From Variovorax sp. DXTD-1 (GTDB taxonomy: Bacteria > Pseudomonadota > Gammaproteobacteria > Burkholderiales > Burkholderiaceae_C): a stretch of DNA of 64,000 nucleotides. Shown one piece after another: positions 1-10,352 of this stretch. Position numbers and translations under genes: made by a program. Every line of letters begins with the position of its first letter. Position 1 is the first letter of the stretch. The DNA lies in contig NZ_RWKH01000009.1 of the NCBI RefSeq assembly GCF_003984625.1, forward strand, positions 124,001 to 188,000, written 5' to 3'. Under the pieces are notes generated by a model. It had not been told where the DNA came from, ran no database searches, and saw nothing but the letters and a program-made list of their open reading frames with translations.

Positions 1-656
1 AGTTTGCGCTGAGCCTGGTCGACAAGCACATGCCGCAACTGCGCGCGCCCTTCATCGGCGACGAAGGCGTGCCGTACTGCGTGTTGCTGGAGAACTCCGA
101 CAACGAATCGGAGGACCATGCACGTTCGCGCTTCGAGGCGCTGCTCGAAACCGCTTTCGAAGACGGCTGCGTGACCGACGCGGTGGTGGCCGAGAACCTC
201 ACGCAGGCGCACCAGCTCTGGCACATCCGCGAGAGCATTCCGCTCGCGCAGGCCGAAGAGGGCTTGAACATCAAGCACGACATCTCGATTCCCGTCTCCA
301 GCATTCCAGCCTTCGTGGCCGAGACCGATGCGCTGCTGGCGCGCGAGATCGCCGGGGTGCGGCTGGTGAACTTCGGCCACCTGGGCGACGGCAACCTGCA
401 CTACAACGTGCAGGCGCCCGAGAACATCGACACCAAGGCTTTCCTGAAGAACGAGGAAGAGCGCATCAACACGCTGGTGTACGACGCGGTCGAGAAGTTC
501 GGCGGCTCGTTCTCGGCCGAGCATGGCGTGGGCTCGCTCAAGGTCGACAAGCTCGAAAAGCACAAGTCGCCGGTGGCGCTGGAGATGATGCGCGCCATCA
601 AGCGCGGGCTCGACCCGAAGAACATCCTGAACCCGGGCCGCGTGATCCGCGTCTAG
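1..656 (+). CDS. FAD-linked 2-hydroxyacid dehydrogenase (GlcD/Dld/D2HGDH type), C-terminal part
   Basis: This is the 3' part of a gene that begins left of the window; the frame is open from base 3, so the internal ATG at 30 is not the start. The protein resembles the C-terminal domain of FAD-linked oxidases that oxidise D-lactate, glycolate or D-2-hydroxyglutarate. Visible family motifs are NFGHLGDGNLHYN, in the substrate and metal binding region, then SAEHGVGSLK, and the closing LDPKNILNPGRV. The FAD-binding half lies outside the window, so the substrate cannot be decided. Its TAG stop and the TAG stop of the opposing nitrile hydratase accessory gene share the palindrome CTAG at 653-656. Confidence 0.85.
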   Translation, partial: FALSLVDKHMPQLRAPFIGDEGVPYCVLLENSDNESEDHARSRFEALLETAFEDGCVTDAVVAENLTQAHQLWHIRESIPLAQAEEGLNIKHDISIPVSSIPAFVAETDALLAREIAGVRLVNFGHLGDGNLHYNVQAPENIDTKAFLKNEEERINTLVYDAVEKFGGSFSAEHGVGSLKVDKLEKHKSPVALEMMRAIKRGLDPKNILNPGRVIRV

Positions 657-1027
657 GCGGGAAAGTCCTCGCCGCGCAGCTCGATGGGCTGGCCATGCGG
701 CGTGCGATCGGCCGCGTGGTCCCAGGCGTGGCGGTAGCGCGCGAGTTCGTCGCCCGAGCTCGCACCCTTGCGGGCCACCAGGCCTTCGAGCGCGGCAAGC
801 CAATGCCGGTAGTAGGTGTCACCAGCATCGGGGTCTCCCGCGGCTTGCGCGGCGGCGATCTGCGCCGCCAGCGCTTCGGCCCACTCCACCCAGCTGAACA
901 GGCCCCGCTCGTGCAGCGCGAGCGTCATCGCAAAGGCCTGCGCTTCCCACGGCTCGCGGAACACCGGGCCATCGGCATCGCGCGGCATGCCGGGTGCGAG
1001 CGCGAGCGGTGGCATGTCGATCTTCAT
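653..1027 (-). CDS. Nitrile hydratase accessory (activator) protein
   Basis: This protein of 124 residues resembles the accessory or activator proteins needed to load metal into nitrile hydratase. Such proteins look like the N-terminal half of the beta subunit. The features seen are a FREPWEAQAFAMTLALHE stretch and a WVEWAEALAAQI stretch, which match beta-subunit helices. The ATG at 1027 overlaps the beta-subunit stop as ATGA, so the two are translationally coupled; an upstream in-frame start would run far into the beta gene. It is the third gene of the alpha-beta-activator operon, the usual order for cobalt enzymes. It is recognised by family resemblance only. Confidence 0.8.
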   Translation of the reverse strand: MKIDMPPLALAPGMPRDADGPVFREPWEAQAFAMTLALHERGLFSWVEWAEALAAQIAAAQAAGDPDAGDTYYRHWLAALEGLVARKGASSGDELARYRHAWDHAADRTPHGQPIELRGEDFPA

Positions 1028-1689
1028 GCGGCGGGCTCCAGGTAGCTTTCCCACGCGTCGACCGACACCGAGAGGTTTTGGCGCGGCGCCGCATCTCCCC
1101 ACAGTTCAGCTTCCTCGAACACGACGGTGTAGAGCCACTGTGGCTGTTCACCGAGGCCCTGCGCATTCGCATCGGGGAACACATGCGCGCCGTGGACATG
1201 TTCGATGGTGCCGCGCTTGCCCTGCACATAGCTTGGCAGCCGCGTGTGATGGTCGGCCTTGCCGATGTGCATGCGCACAGCCTGCCCGACGGCAAAGCGT
1301 GCGGGGCCTGGCGCGGCGCGCTCAGTCGGCGAGCCCTTGGCGAGCACCGCGGGCACGTTCCCGGCCTGCAGCACGCGGGCGACCGGCGCGGCCGGATGGC
1401 GCATCTCGCCGGAGGCGATCTCGTCGGCAAAAACCTGCCCGCGCTGCAGCATCAACTGCTCGAGCGCCCCAAGCCATATCTGGTAGTAGCTCAGGTCGCG
1501 GTAGTCCGGCAGCGTCTCGCGCATGGCGCGGCTTGCATCGATGTTCCAGGAGCCGGTTGCGCCCATGGCAAGCGTGAGCGCCAGCGCACGCGGCTCCCAG
1601 CCGGCGTGGAAGAGTTCGCCCTCGGGCTCGGGCGTGACCGGCCCGAAGCCGGGCTGGCCGCCCAGGTCTGCATGCGTGACGTAGCTCAT
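1024..1689 (-). CDS. nthB: Nitrile hydratase beta subunit
   Basis: The beta subunit (221 residues) pairs with the alpha subunit to hydrate nitriles to amides in the cytoplasm. The N-terminus [18 protein letters not shown], the helix [19 protein letters not shown] and the C-terminal SH3-like region with [20 protein letters not shown] and [12 protein letters not shown] are typical of the family. The start at 1689 was chosen because it overlaps the alpha stop as ATGA. The frame stays open another 100 codons upstream, but that stretch lies inside the alpha gene. The length is normal for the family. Confidence 0.92.
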   Translation of the reverse strand: MSYVTHADLGGQPGFGPVTPEPEGELFHAGWEPRALALTLAMGATGSWNIDASRAMRETLPDYRDLSYYQIWLGALEQLMLQRGQVFADEIASGEMRHPAAPVARVLQAGNVPAVLAKGSPTERAAPGPARFAVGQAVRMHIGKADHHTRLPSYVQGKRGTIEHVHGAHVFPDANAQGLGEQPQWLYTVVFEEAELWGDAAPRQNLSVSVDAWESYLEPAA

Positions 1690-2327
1690 GCGGCGCTCCT
1701 TGCGGCGGCTGGCGCATCGGCAAGGCGCGTGCCGATCATCGAATCGCGCGAAACGAGGATGGCGAGTTCGTCTTCGCTCCAGCCTTCGGTTCCGGCAGGC
1801 CTCTGGGGAATCACGAGGTAGCGCACCTCGGCGGTCGAATCCCAGACGCGGATGCGCGTCGTCTCGGGCAGCACCGTGCCGAAATCGGCCAGCACGCCGC
1901 GCGGGTCTTTCACGGCGCGTGAGCGGTATGGCGCGCTCTTGTACCAGGTGGGCGGCAGGCCGAGCACGGGCCAGGGGTAGCAGCTGCACAGGGTGCAGAC
2001 GACCATGTGGTGCTGTTCGCCGGTATTCTCTACCGCCACCATGTGCTCGCCCTGGCGGCCGGTGTAGCCTAGCGAGGCAATGGCGGCCGTGGCATCAGCC
2101 ATCAGCCAGTCGTGGAAGTTTGGGTCGACCCAGGCCCGCGCCACCACCCGTGCCCCGTTGCGCGGGCCGATGCGGGTCTGGTAGGTGTCGATCAGTGCGT
2201 CGAGCGCGGCGGGGTCGATATAGCCCTTCTGCGTGAGCACGCTTTCCAGCGCCCGCACGCGCAGGTCCATTTCGCCGAGTTCGCTGTGGTCGTGGGAGTG
2301 CTCGTGGGAGTGGTCGGGGCCGGTCAT
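1686..2327 (-). CDS. nthA: Nitrile hydratase alpha subunit, cobalt type
   Basis: The alpha subunit (213 residues) carries the metal centre of nitrile hydratase. The metal motif VCTLCSCY is present, with Cys111, Cys114 and Cys116. Thr after the first Cys marks the cobalt class; iron enzymes have Ser there. The N-terminus is histidine-rich, with His at 6, 8, 10, 12 and 14, which may bind metal. The gene heads an operon with the beta and activator genes and diverges from thyA across only 36 bases. Thiocyanate hydrolase gamma subunits share the motif, but the separate beta gene of full length favours nitrile hydratase. No amidase gene is next to it in the window. Confidence 0.93.
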   Translation of the reverse strand: MTGPDHSHEHSHDHSELGEMDLRVRALESVLTQKGYIDPAALDALIDTYQTRIGPRNGARVVARAWVDPNFHDWLMADATAAIASLGYTGRQGEHMVAVENTGEQHHMVVCTLCSCYPWPVLGLPPTWYKSAPYRSRAVKDPRGVLADFGTVLPETTRIRVWDSTAEVRYLVIPQRPAGTEGWSEDELAILVSRDSMIGTRLADAPAAARSAA

Positions 2328-2363
2328 CGGCCAATGCTAGCGCCGCCCCGTAAAATTCCCAAC

Positions 2364-3203
2364 ATGACCTCGACCGCCCGCCCCGTCCGCTCTCAGTACG
2401 AAGATTTCATGCGCCACGTGGACACCCACGGCGTGTTCAAGAGCGACCGCACCGGCACGGGCACCAAGAGCGTGTTCGGCCACCAGATGCGCTTCGATCT
2501 GAACGAAGGCTTTCCGCTGGTGACCACGAAGAAGGTGCACCTGAAGTCCATCATCCAGGAGCTGCTGTGGTTTTTGACCGGCTCCAGCAACAACAACTGG
2601 CTCAAGGAGCGCGGCGTCACCATCTGGGACGAATGGGCGCGCGAAGACGGCGACCTGGGCCCTGTGTACGGTGTGCAATGGCGCAGCTGGCCCACGCCGG
2701 ATGGCGGCCATATCGACCAGATCTCCGAAGTCATCAAGACGCTGAAGACCAACCCCGATTCGCGCCGCATCATCGTGAGCGCATGGAACGTGGCCGAGCT
2801 CTCGAAGATGGCGCTCATGCCCTGCCACGCCTTCTTCCAGTTCTACGTGGCGCCGCCGCAAGCGCTGGGCGAGCGCGGCAAGCTGAGTTGCCAGCTCTAC
2901 CAGCGCAGCGCCGACATCTTTCTTGGCGTGCCCTTCAACATTGCCAGCTACGCACTGCTCACGCACATGGTGGCGCAGCAGTGCGACCTCGACGTGGGCG
3001 ACTTCATCTGGACCGGCGGCGACTGCCACATCTACAGCAACCACGCCGAGCAGGTGGCGCTGCAGCTGAGCCGGACGCCCTACGCGTACCCCACGCTCCA
3101 CATCAAGCGCAAGCCGGCTTCGATCTTCGACTACCAGTACGAAGACTTCGAGGTGCTCGACTACAAGCACCACGAGGCGATCAAGGCGCCCGTGGCTGTG
3201 TGA
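2364..3203 (+). CDS. thyA: Thymidylate synthase
   Basis: Thymidylate synthase (279 residues) methylates dUMP to dTMP using methylene-tetrahydrofolate. The catalytic Cys154 sits in [14 protein letters not shown]. The phosphate-binding arginines are in [11 protein letters not shown], and [18 protein letters not shown] is the family signature. The chosen ATG gives the usual start; the frame is open upstream but that part lies in the divergent nthA. No clear Shine-Dalgarno is present. A TAAAAT box lies 7 bases before the ATG, so the message may be leaderless. folA follows after 19 bases, which links dTMP synthesis to folate recycling. Confidence 0.97.
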   Translation: MTSTARPVRSQYEDFMRHVDTHGVFKSDRTGTGTKSVFGHQMRFDLNEGFPLVTTKKVHLKSIIQELLWFLTGSSNNNWLKERGVTIWDEWAREDGDLGPVYGVQWRSWPTPDGGHIDQISEVIKTLKTNPDSRRIIVSAWNVAELSKMALMPCHAFFQFYVAPPQALGERGKLSCQLYQRSADIFLGVPFNIASYALLTHMVAQQCDLDVGDFIWTGGDCHIYSNHAEQVALQLSRTPYAYPTLHIKRKPASIFDYQYEDFEVLDYKHHEAIKAPVAV

Positions 3204-3222
3204 CCGCACTGTTCCGCCCGAT

Positions 3223-3744
3223 ATGCCCACACCGCGCCTGCACCTCATCTTCGCCCGCGCCGCCAACGGCGTGATCGGTGCCAAGGGCACCATGCCGTGG
3301 CACCTGCCCGAAGACATGGTGCACTTCAAGCAGCAGACAGCCGGCGCGCCGGTCGTCATGGGCCGCAAGACCTGGGATTCGCTGCCGCCGCGCTTCAAGC
3401 CCCTGCCGGGGCGGCACAACATCGTCATCACGCGGCAGGACGACTGGAAAGCCGAAGGCGCGCACCGCGTCGGCAGCCTGCAGGAAGCGCTCGCGCTGTG
3501 CGACGAATCGCAGGTGCCCGACGTATGGGTGATCGGCGGCGCGCAGATCTACGCCGAAGCCGAACCGCTCGCGCAGTACGCCGTGGTGACCGAGCTCGCC
3601 CACGACTACGAAGGCGATGCGCACGCACCCGAACTCTCCCCTGCGGAGTGGCGCGAGACAAAGCGCGAGCCGCACGTTTCCGCCAAGGAGGGCCTGAACT
3701 TCAGCTTCGTGACCTACGAGCGCGTGGGATCGCCCAAGGCATGA
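3223..3744 (+). CDS. folA: Dihydrofolate reductase
   Basis: Dihydrofolate reductase (173 residues) reduces the dihydrofolate made by ThyA back to tetrahydrofolate. Seen are the N-terminal NGVIGAKGTMPWHLPEDM with the PWHLPED active-site loop, the VVMGRKTWDSLP NADPH-binding segment and WVIGGAQIYAEAEPLA. The acidic active-site residue (E. coli Asp27) is supplied by PED. The gene lies 19 bases after thyA in the classical thyA-folA pair and overlaps the next gene by ATGA. The length is typical of chromosomal type I enzymes. Confidence 0.96.
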   Translation: MPTPRLHLIFARAANGVIGAKGTMPWHLPEDMVHFKQQTAGAPVVMGRKTWDSLPPRFKPLPGRHNIVITRQDDWKAEGAHRVGSLQEALALCDESQVPDVWVIGGAQIYAEAEPLAQYAVVTELAHDYEGDAHAPELSPAEWRETKREPHVSAKEGLNFSFVTYERVGSPKA

Positions 3745-4865
3745 GCGGCGGCATCCAACAACGCCCCGCTGTCCCGCCGCTGCGGCGCCGCTCCCTTCTG
3801 GCCGGCGCCGCACTGCTTTGCGGCCTGGCGCCGATGCGTGCGCTGCAGGCGGCCGAGCGGCTCGAACCCGATGAAGAGGCGCTCTTCATGCCAGGCACGG
3901 CGCGCCCCACCAGCGATGGCCGGTTCGAGGTCGACATTCACGCCTGGGTGTACGAACCCGAGCGGCGCTGGGGCCTGAACGCCGCGTTCGCGCGTTACCT
4001 GGGGCTGAGCCTGAACAAACTCTCGCCCGCGGCGCGCCTGCGCTTCAACCAGCGCACTGCGCTGTTCCACGCCGAATCGGAAGAAGGCAAGGTGTTCGAC
4101 ATCGATTTCGATGGCAGCACGGCGCGCGTGAGCTCGCCGCCTTCGGGCGCCAACGGCCGCATGGACATGCGGATCGTCATCGACGCACCCAAGGCATCGC
4201 CTGTGGACGAATGGCTGAAGTTCCATGCCGTGACCGGCCCGGGCGAACTGCTGCACCGCTTCAGGGGCCAGGCGCTGATCGTTCCCGCCGAGGGCCTGTC
4301 GATCATTTCGGACATCGACGACACCATCAAGCGCACGCAGGTGCGCGACCGGCGCGAGATGCTGCTGAACACCTTTGCGCGGCGCTTCGAGGCGGCGCCC
4401 GGCATGGCGGCTTACTACCGCGCGCTGTCGCAAACGCCGGGCACGCGGTTCCACTATCTTTCGGCCAGCCCGATGCAGCTCTACCCCGCGCTGGCCGACT
4501 TCGTTCGCGACGCGGGCTTTCCGACCGGCAGCATGCACCTGCGCGAGAGCACCAGTTGGCGCACGCTGATCCCGGGCGACCAGGATTCGCGCACGCACAA
4601 GCTCGGCATCATCGAACGGCTGCTGGCCGACTTTCCGCACCGCCGGTTCATGCTGGTGGGCGATTCGGGCGAAAGCGACCCCGAAATCTACGGGCAGGTG
4701 GCGCGCACCCATCCCAGCCGCATCGACAGCATCGCGATACGCGATGTAACCGGTGAAGACAGCACTGCCGGGCGCTACGCAACGGCATTCGACGGCATCG
4801 ACCCCGCACGTTGGCAGATTCTTTCCGCCGACCGGGGCCCGGCGCCGATGCAGGCCGCGCGGTAA
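3741..4865 (+). CDS. DUF2183 / App1-like phosphatase with Tat-type signal
   Basis: This 374-residue protein has a twin-arginine-like leader RRRSLLAGAALLCGLA near residues 15-30, so it is probably exported. Its C-terminal half matches the DUF2183 domain of yeast App1, a Mg-dependent phosphatidate phosphatase of the HAD-like fold. The DxDxT motif is DIDDTIK at 191-197, with Asp191 and Asp193 as predicted catalytic residues. Further HAD-like motifs are LSASPMQLYP and MLVGDSGESDPEIY. The ATG overlaps the folA stop (ATGA), so it is co-translated with the thyA-folA pair, although the functional link is unclear. The substrate is inferred from the family only. Confidence 0.85.
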   Translation: MSGGIQQRPAVPPLRRRSLLAGAALLCGLAPMRALQAAERLEPDEEALFMPGTARPTSDGRFEVDIHAWVYEPERRWGLNAAFARYLGLSLNKLSPAARLRFNQRTALFHAESEEGKVFDIDFDGSTARVSSPPSGANGRMDMRIVIDAPKASPVDEWLKFHAVTGPGELLHRFRGQALIVPAEGLSIISDIDDTIKRTQVRDRREMLLNTFARRFEAAPGMAAYYRALSQTPGTRFHYLSASPMQLYPALADFVRDAGFPTGSMHLRESTSWRTLIPGDQDSRTHKLGIIERLLADFPHRRFMLVGDSGESDPEIYGQVARTHPSRIDSIAIRDVTGEDSTAGRYATAFDGIDPARWQILSADRGPAPMQAAR

Positions 4866-5026
4866 GCGGTTTCAGTCGCCACCAGAATCAGCACCTTCGT
4901 TTCACATCCGGGCAAAAACGAACACTTCAGTGCACATCAAAAAGTCGTGTGCGGCGCAGGGATTAGGCACAAACGTGATTTTTTCCGCAAAATGTTTGTA
5001 CCGCCATCTAGACAAGGAGACGGCTC

Positions 5027-5266
5027 ATGTCCATGGAGTTTCTTCGAGTCATCGCCGAACAGAAATTGCCATACGTCGTCCACACGCCAGCAGATATCGA
5101 CAGGGTGCGCGTGCTGCGTGCGGCCGAGCTGGTGACTGCTTTCATCCCGCCGTCCAGCCACGCGCCGGACGACCGCGCCATACGCCAGCTCGCCCAGGTG
5201 GAATCGATCACCGTGAAGGGCAAGCTGGCGCTGAACAAGGCCACCTCGGCCTTCATCGAGCTCTGA
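5027..5266 (+). CDS. Small conserved-looking protein of unknown function
   Basis: This gene encodes 79 residues with no motif I recognise. A strong Shine-Dalgarno AAGGAGA at 5014-5020 sits 6 bases before the ATG, which makes it a credible gene. The protein is a mix of short helices and strands with no signal peptide, membrane segment or cysteine. It overlaps the 3' end of the convergent ligD gene by 14 bases. The 160-base upstream gap is AT-richer than its surroundings and probably holds its own promoter. Confidence 0.7.
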   Translation: MSMEFLRVIAEQKLPYVVHTPADIDRVRVLRAAELVTAFIPPSSHAPDDRAIRQLAQVESITVKGKLALNKATSAFIEL

Positions 5267-7814
5267 GCTTTGCGGACTCGAACCCCAGCCGCTTCATCGC
5301 GGCACCCGGGCTGATCGCAGCCTTCGCATAGCCTGCCCACGGGTCGTTGCCGCGGTCGAGCCGGGCATGGATGTTTCGGAGCGTCCACTGCGCGCCGCTT
5401 GAAAGCGTCGGCACCTCGGCCCACTCCACCGGCACCGACACCCCCATGCCCGGACGGGCACGCACCGACCATGCGCACACCGTGGTGGCGCCGAAACCGT
5501 TGCGCAGGTAGTCGATGAAGATGCGGCCGACGCGATTGCTCGGCCCGCTCTTGGCCACGAACATCTGCGGCACCGTGCGGGCCATGTGCCGCACGATGGC
5601 CTGCGAAAAATCCTTGACCGTGTCCCAGTCGTACTGCCGCTTGAGCGGCACGACCACGTGCAACCCTTTGCCGCCGCTGGTCTTGCAGAAAGACGGCAGG
5701 CCGAGTTCTTCGAGCACCACGCGCATCAGCTCCGCCGCCTGAAGCACCATGGGCCAGCCGACGCCCTCGCCCGGGTCGAGGTCGAAGGTCATGCGGTCGG
5801 GCTTGCCGATGAGCGTCTTCACTGCGTTCCAGGTGTGGAGCTCGATGACGTTCATCTGCGCCGCGCTCAACAGCCCCAGCGGATTGGCTACTTCGATGAG
5901 CTCGGGGTGGGCGGGCCACAGCGCCGGATCGAGCTGCCGCACACCGGCCATCTGGCCCTCGTCGAGGTGCTTCTGAAAGAACAGCTGCCCCTTGATGCCC
6001 TGCGGCGCACGCACGAAAGACACTGGCCGCGCCTTCAGGTGCTCCATCATCAGCGGCGCGACAAGGCCGTAGAAGCGCACCACCTCGACCTTGGTGATGC
6101 CGGTGGTCGGGTCGACCACGCGGTCGGCATTCGAGACCTTGAAGTTGGCGGGCATCGTGGCCGAAGGCTCGGGCCCGGCATCTTCTGCAGGCTTGGCCTT
6201 CGGCTGGTGAACCGGCTTCTCGCGGATGATCGCCTTGGCCGGCTTGTCGGTGCGCACGCTGTGGAACACCGGGTGGCGCACATGGCCGTCCTTCGTCCAT
6301 TCCGAAAAAGTGACTTCGGCCAGCAGCACCGGCTTGACCCAATGGGCGCGGCGGTCATTCTCGGTCGGATCCTTGAACGGGCGCTTGTCGGTGCCGAGCG
6401 GCTGCAGCCTTTCGAGCATTTCGTTGAGGGTGCGGCCGTTGAAGCCCGCGCCAACCGCACCCGAATAAATGAGGTCGCCCTTCTCATCGTGCACGCCGAT
6501 CAGCAATGCGCCGATGCCCACGCGCGAACCCTTCGGATCGGTATAGCCGCCGATCACGAACTCCTGCCGCCGCGAGCACTTGAGCTTGATCCAGTCGGGC
6601 GAACGGCGCGATGCATAGGTGCTGTTCTTGCGCTTGCCGATCACGCCCTCCAGCCCGATCTTGCAGGCCGACGCCACGATGTCCTCAGGAGGCGCATCGA
6701 AGATTTCGCTGAAGCGGATTTCAGGCGGTGCCTTGGCAAGCAGCGACTGCAGCAAGGCCCGGCGCTCCACGAGCGGCACGCCCGTGAGATCGAATCCGTC
6801 GTAGTACGGCAGATCGAAAAGAAAGTAGACGATGTTGCTGGTCTTCTCCTTGTCGAAGGCATTCTGCAGCGCCTGGAAGTCGGTGCTTCCGGATTCGTTG
6901 AGCACCACGATCTCGCCGTCGAGCCAACCGGGCTTGAGCTTCATGGCCTTGATGGCGCGCACCAGCTGCGGCATGCGGCTGCTCCAGTCGTGCCCGTTGC
7001 GCGTGATGAGCTGCACTTCTTTCTTTTCATCGATTCGCGCGAGCAGGCGGTACCCGTCGAACTTGATTTCGTAGAACCAGTTGTCGGGGTCGGCCGGCGG
7101 GCCGTCGACCAGCGTGGCAAGCAGCGGTGAAAGCTTGGCGGGCACGGCGGCCTTCACCGCATCGGCCGGCATGCCGCCGCCCGATGCCTTGCCGCGTTTT
7201 TTGCGCGCGGGTGCCGCCTCTGCCGCGGGCGCCGCAGCCGCGGCGCCGGGCGTAGGCATCGGCATCTCCGCCACGCTGCCCGGAAACTGGTCGACCACGC
7301 TGAACTCGGCGGCCGGGCGGGCGTAGCCGTCGTGCTCCTTGATCAGCAGCCACGCATCCTGCTTGTCGTCCTTGCTGCTGTGCATGCGCACCAGCGCCCA
7401 CTTGCCGCGCAGCTTGTAGCCATGCAGTTCGAACTTGAGGTTCCCCGCCTTGTAGCCCTTGCGCGCATCGCCGATGGGCGTCCAGGTGCCCTTGTCCCAG
7501 ATGATCACCTTGCCCGCGCCGTACTGCTTGGGCGGTATCACGCCTTCGAACTGGTTGTACGAGATGGGGTGGTCCTCGACATGCACGGCCATGCGCTTGT
7601 CGTGCGTGTCGTAGCTCGGGCCCTTGGGCACTGCCCAGCTTTTCATCGCGCCGCTGAGCTCGATGCGAAAGTCGTAGTGCAGTCGGCTCGCCCAGTGTTT
7701 CTGCACCACGAACTGCAGCGTGCCGGGCGCCGATGAACCGCCTTCCTCCGGCTCCGGCGTGACGCCGAAGTTGCGCTTCTCCTTGTAGCGCTTCAGCGGG
7801 TTTGCGCGCGCCAT
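5253..7814 (-). CDS. ligD: ATP-dependent DNA ligase LigD (phosphoesterase-ligase-polymerase)
   Basis: LigD is the multi-domain end-joining enzyme of bacterial NHEJ; this copy has 853 residues. The order of domains is an N-terminal 3'-phosphoesterase (about 1-180, with HYDFRIELSGAMKSWAVPKG), a ligase (about 225-530, with catalytic Lys251 in YEIKFDGYR) and a C-terminal primase-polymerase (about 555-853, with the metal-binding DLD at 678-680). An Ala/Pro/Lys-rich linker joins the first two domains. The start ATG at 7814 lies inside the upstream membrane-protein gene, giving a 22-base overlap. No ku gene is present in the window, so its partner must be encoded elsewhere. Confidence 0.95.
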   Translation of the reverse strand: MARANPLKRYKEKRNFGVTPEPEEGGSSAPGTLQFVVQKHWASRLHYDFRIELSGAMKSWAVPKGPSYDTHDKRMAVHVEDHPISYNQFEGVIPPKQYGAGKVIIWDKGTWTPIGDARKGYKAGNLKFELHGYKLRGKWALVRMHSSKDDKQDAWLLIKEHDGYARPAAEFSVVDQFPGSVAEMPMPTPGAAAAAPAAEAAPARKKRGKASGGGMPADAVKAAVPAKLSPLLATLVDGPPADPDNWFYEIKFDGYRLLARIDEKKEVQLITRNGHDWSSRMPQLVRAIKAMKLKPGWLDGEIVVLNESGSTDFQALQNAFDKEKTSNIVYFLFDLPYYDGFDLTGVPLVERRALLQSLLAKAPPEIRFSEIFDAPPEDIVASACKIGLEGVIGKRKNSTYASRRSPDWIKLKCSRRQEFVIGGYTDPKGSRVGIGALLIGVHDEKGDLIYSGAVGAGFNGRTLNEMLERLQPLGTDKRPFKDPTENDRRAHWVKPVLLAEVTFSEWTKDGHVRHPVFHSVRTDKPAKAIIREKPVHQPKAKPAEDAGPEPSATMPANFKVSNADRVVDPTTGITKVEVVRFYGLVAPLMMEHLKARPVSFVRAPQGIKGQLFFQKHLDEGQMAGVRQLDPALWPAHPELIEVANPLGLLSAAQMNVIELHTWNAVKTLIGKPDRMTFDLDPGEGVGWPMVLQAAELMRVVLEELGLPSFCKTSGGKGLHVVVPLKRQYDWDTVKDFSQAIVRHMARTVPQMFVAKSGPSNRVGRIFIDYLRNGFGATTVCAWSVRARPGMGVSVPVEWAEVPTLSSGAQWTLRNIHARLDRGNDPWAGYAKAAISPGAAMKRLGFESAKLRAR

Positions 7815-8806
7815 GGTGTGTCGCTCCCCGCGTCCTGCGGATGGCTCGCCGCGTAGCGTTCGAGCAGAAGGTAAAGCACCACGCCGCCGGCCAGCGGCAG
7901 AAGGTAGTAGAGCGCGCGGTACGCCAGCACGGCGCCCATCAACGCGCCCTGCCGCACGGTGCCCGAGAGCAGCGCCAGGTACACGGCCTCGAGCACGCCC
8001 AGCCCCGCCGGTATGGGCGTGATCACCCCGACGATGGAGGCAGCGAGCAACACGCTCAGCGTGGTCGCATACGGCACCTGCCGGCCCAGCAGCAGGTACA
8101 TGGCGCAGCCCATCAATGCCCAGTTGGCGGTGGAAAGCGTGAGCTGCACCAGCGCGATCTGCGCCGAAGGCAGCTTCAGCCGCCGCCCCCTCACCTGCCA
8201 TTGGCGCCCGCGCGAAAACGCACACGCCACCACGTAGGCGGCGACCAGCAGGATCATCGCCACGCCAAGCACGCGCAGTGCGTCCGTGCCGATGTTGGCC
8301 TGGCGCGGCGGCGTGATGGCGCCCGCCGCAAACAAGCCGCCCGCCAGCAGCCCGTAGCCCAGCCAGTTGGTCGCCAGGCTGATGCCGACGATCTGCGCCA
8401 CGGTGGTCTCGTCCACCCCCGCTCGCGCATAGAGCCGTGCACGCAGCGCAATGCCGCCCACCAGAGACCCGAGGTTGAGATTGAAGGCATAGCTTGTGAC
8501 CGCGATGGCCCAGGTGCGCCAGCGCGGCACGCGGTGGCGCGTGTGCCGCCGGCCGATGAGATCGAAGCATCCATACAGCGCGTGGCTCGCGGTTGCGATG
8601 CCCAGCACGCCGAGCAGCAGCGTGGCGGGGTAGCGCTGCAATGCATGCCATGCGCCCGCCCAATCGACCTTGTGCGCATGCGAAAGCAGCAGGCCCAGCA
8701 CCGCGAGCCCGAGCAGCGGCAGCAGCCAGCGGCGGCAGCGCCGCCACAGCGACGGCCTCGCGGTGGACGGGCCGGGCGCCGAGAGCGTGGTGGCGTCGTG
8801 GTTCAT
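7793..8806 (-). CDS. Lysylphosphatidylglycerol synthase-type transmembrane protein (UPF0104)
   Basis: This 337-residue membrane protein resembles the integral membrane part of MprF and the YbhN/UPF0104 family. Around eight hydrophobic segments are visible, starting with WLLPLLGLAVLGLLLSH and ending with LLPLAGGVVLYLLLERY. Family signatures include the SYAFNLNLGSLVGGIALR and TPIPAGLGVLEAVYLALL stretches. There is no aminoacyl-transferase domain, so it probably acts as a lipid translocator or as a partner of another enzyme; the substrate is unknown. It lies 7 bases after the histidine kinase gene and overlaps ligD by 22 bases, which suggests one transcript. Confidence 0.8.
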   Translation of the reverse strand: MNHDATTLSAPGPSTARPSLWRRCRRWLLPLLGLAVLGLLLSHAHKVDWAGAWHALQRYPATLLLGVLGIATASHALYGCFDLIGRRHTRHRVPRWRTWAIAVTSYAFNLNLGSLVGGIALRARLYARAGVDETTVAQIVGISLATNWLGYGLLAGGLFAAGAITPPRQANIGTDALRVLGVAMILLVAAYVVACAFSRGRQWQVRGRRLKLPSAQIALVQLTLSTANWALMGCAMYLLLGRQVPYATTLSVLLAASIVGVITPIPAGLGVLEAVYLALLSGTVRQGALMGAVLAYRALYYLLPLAGGVVLYLLLERYAASHPQDAGSDTPWRAQTR

Positions 8807-8813
8807 GGCGTTG

Positions 8814-10348
<1,535 letters not shown>

Positions 10349-10352
<4 letters not shown>

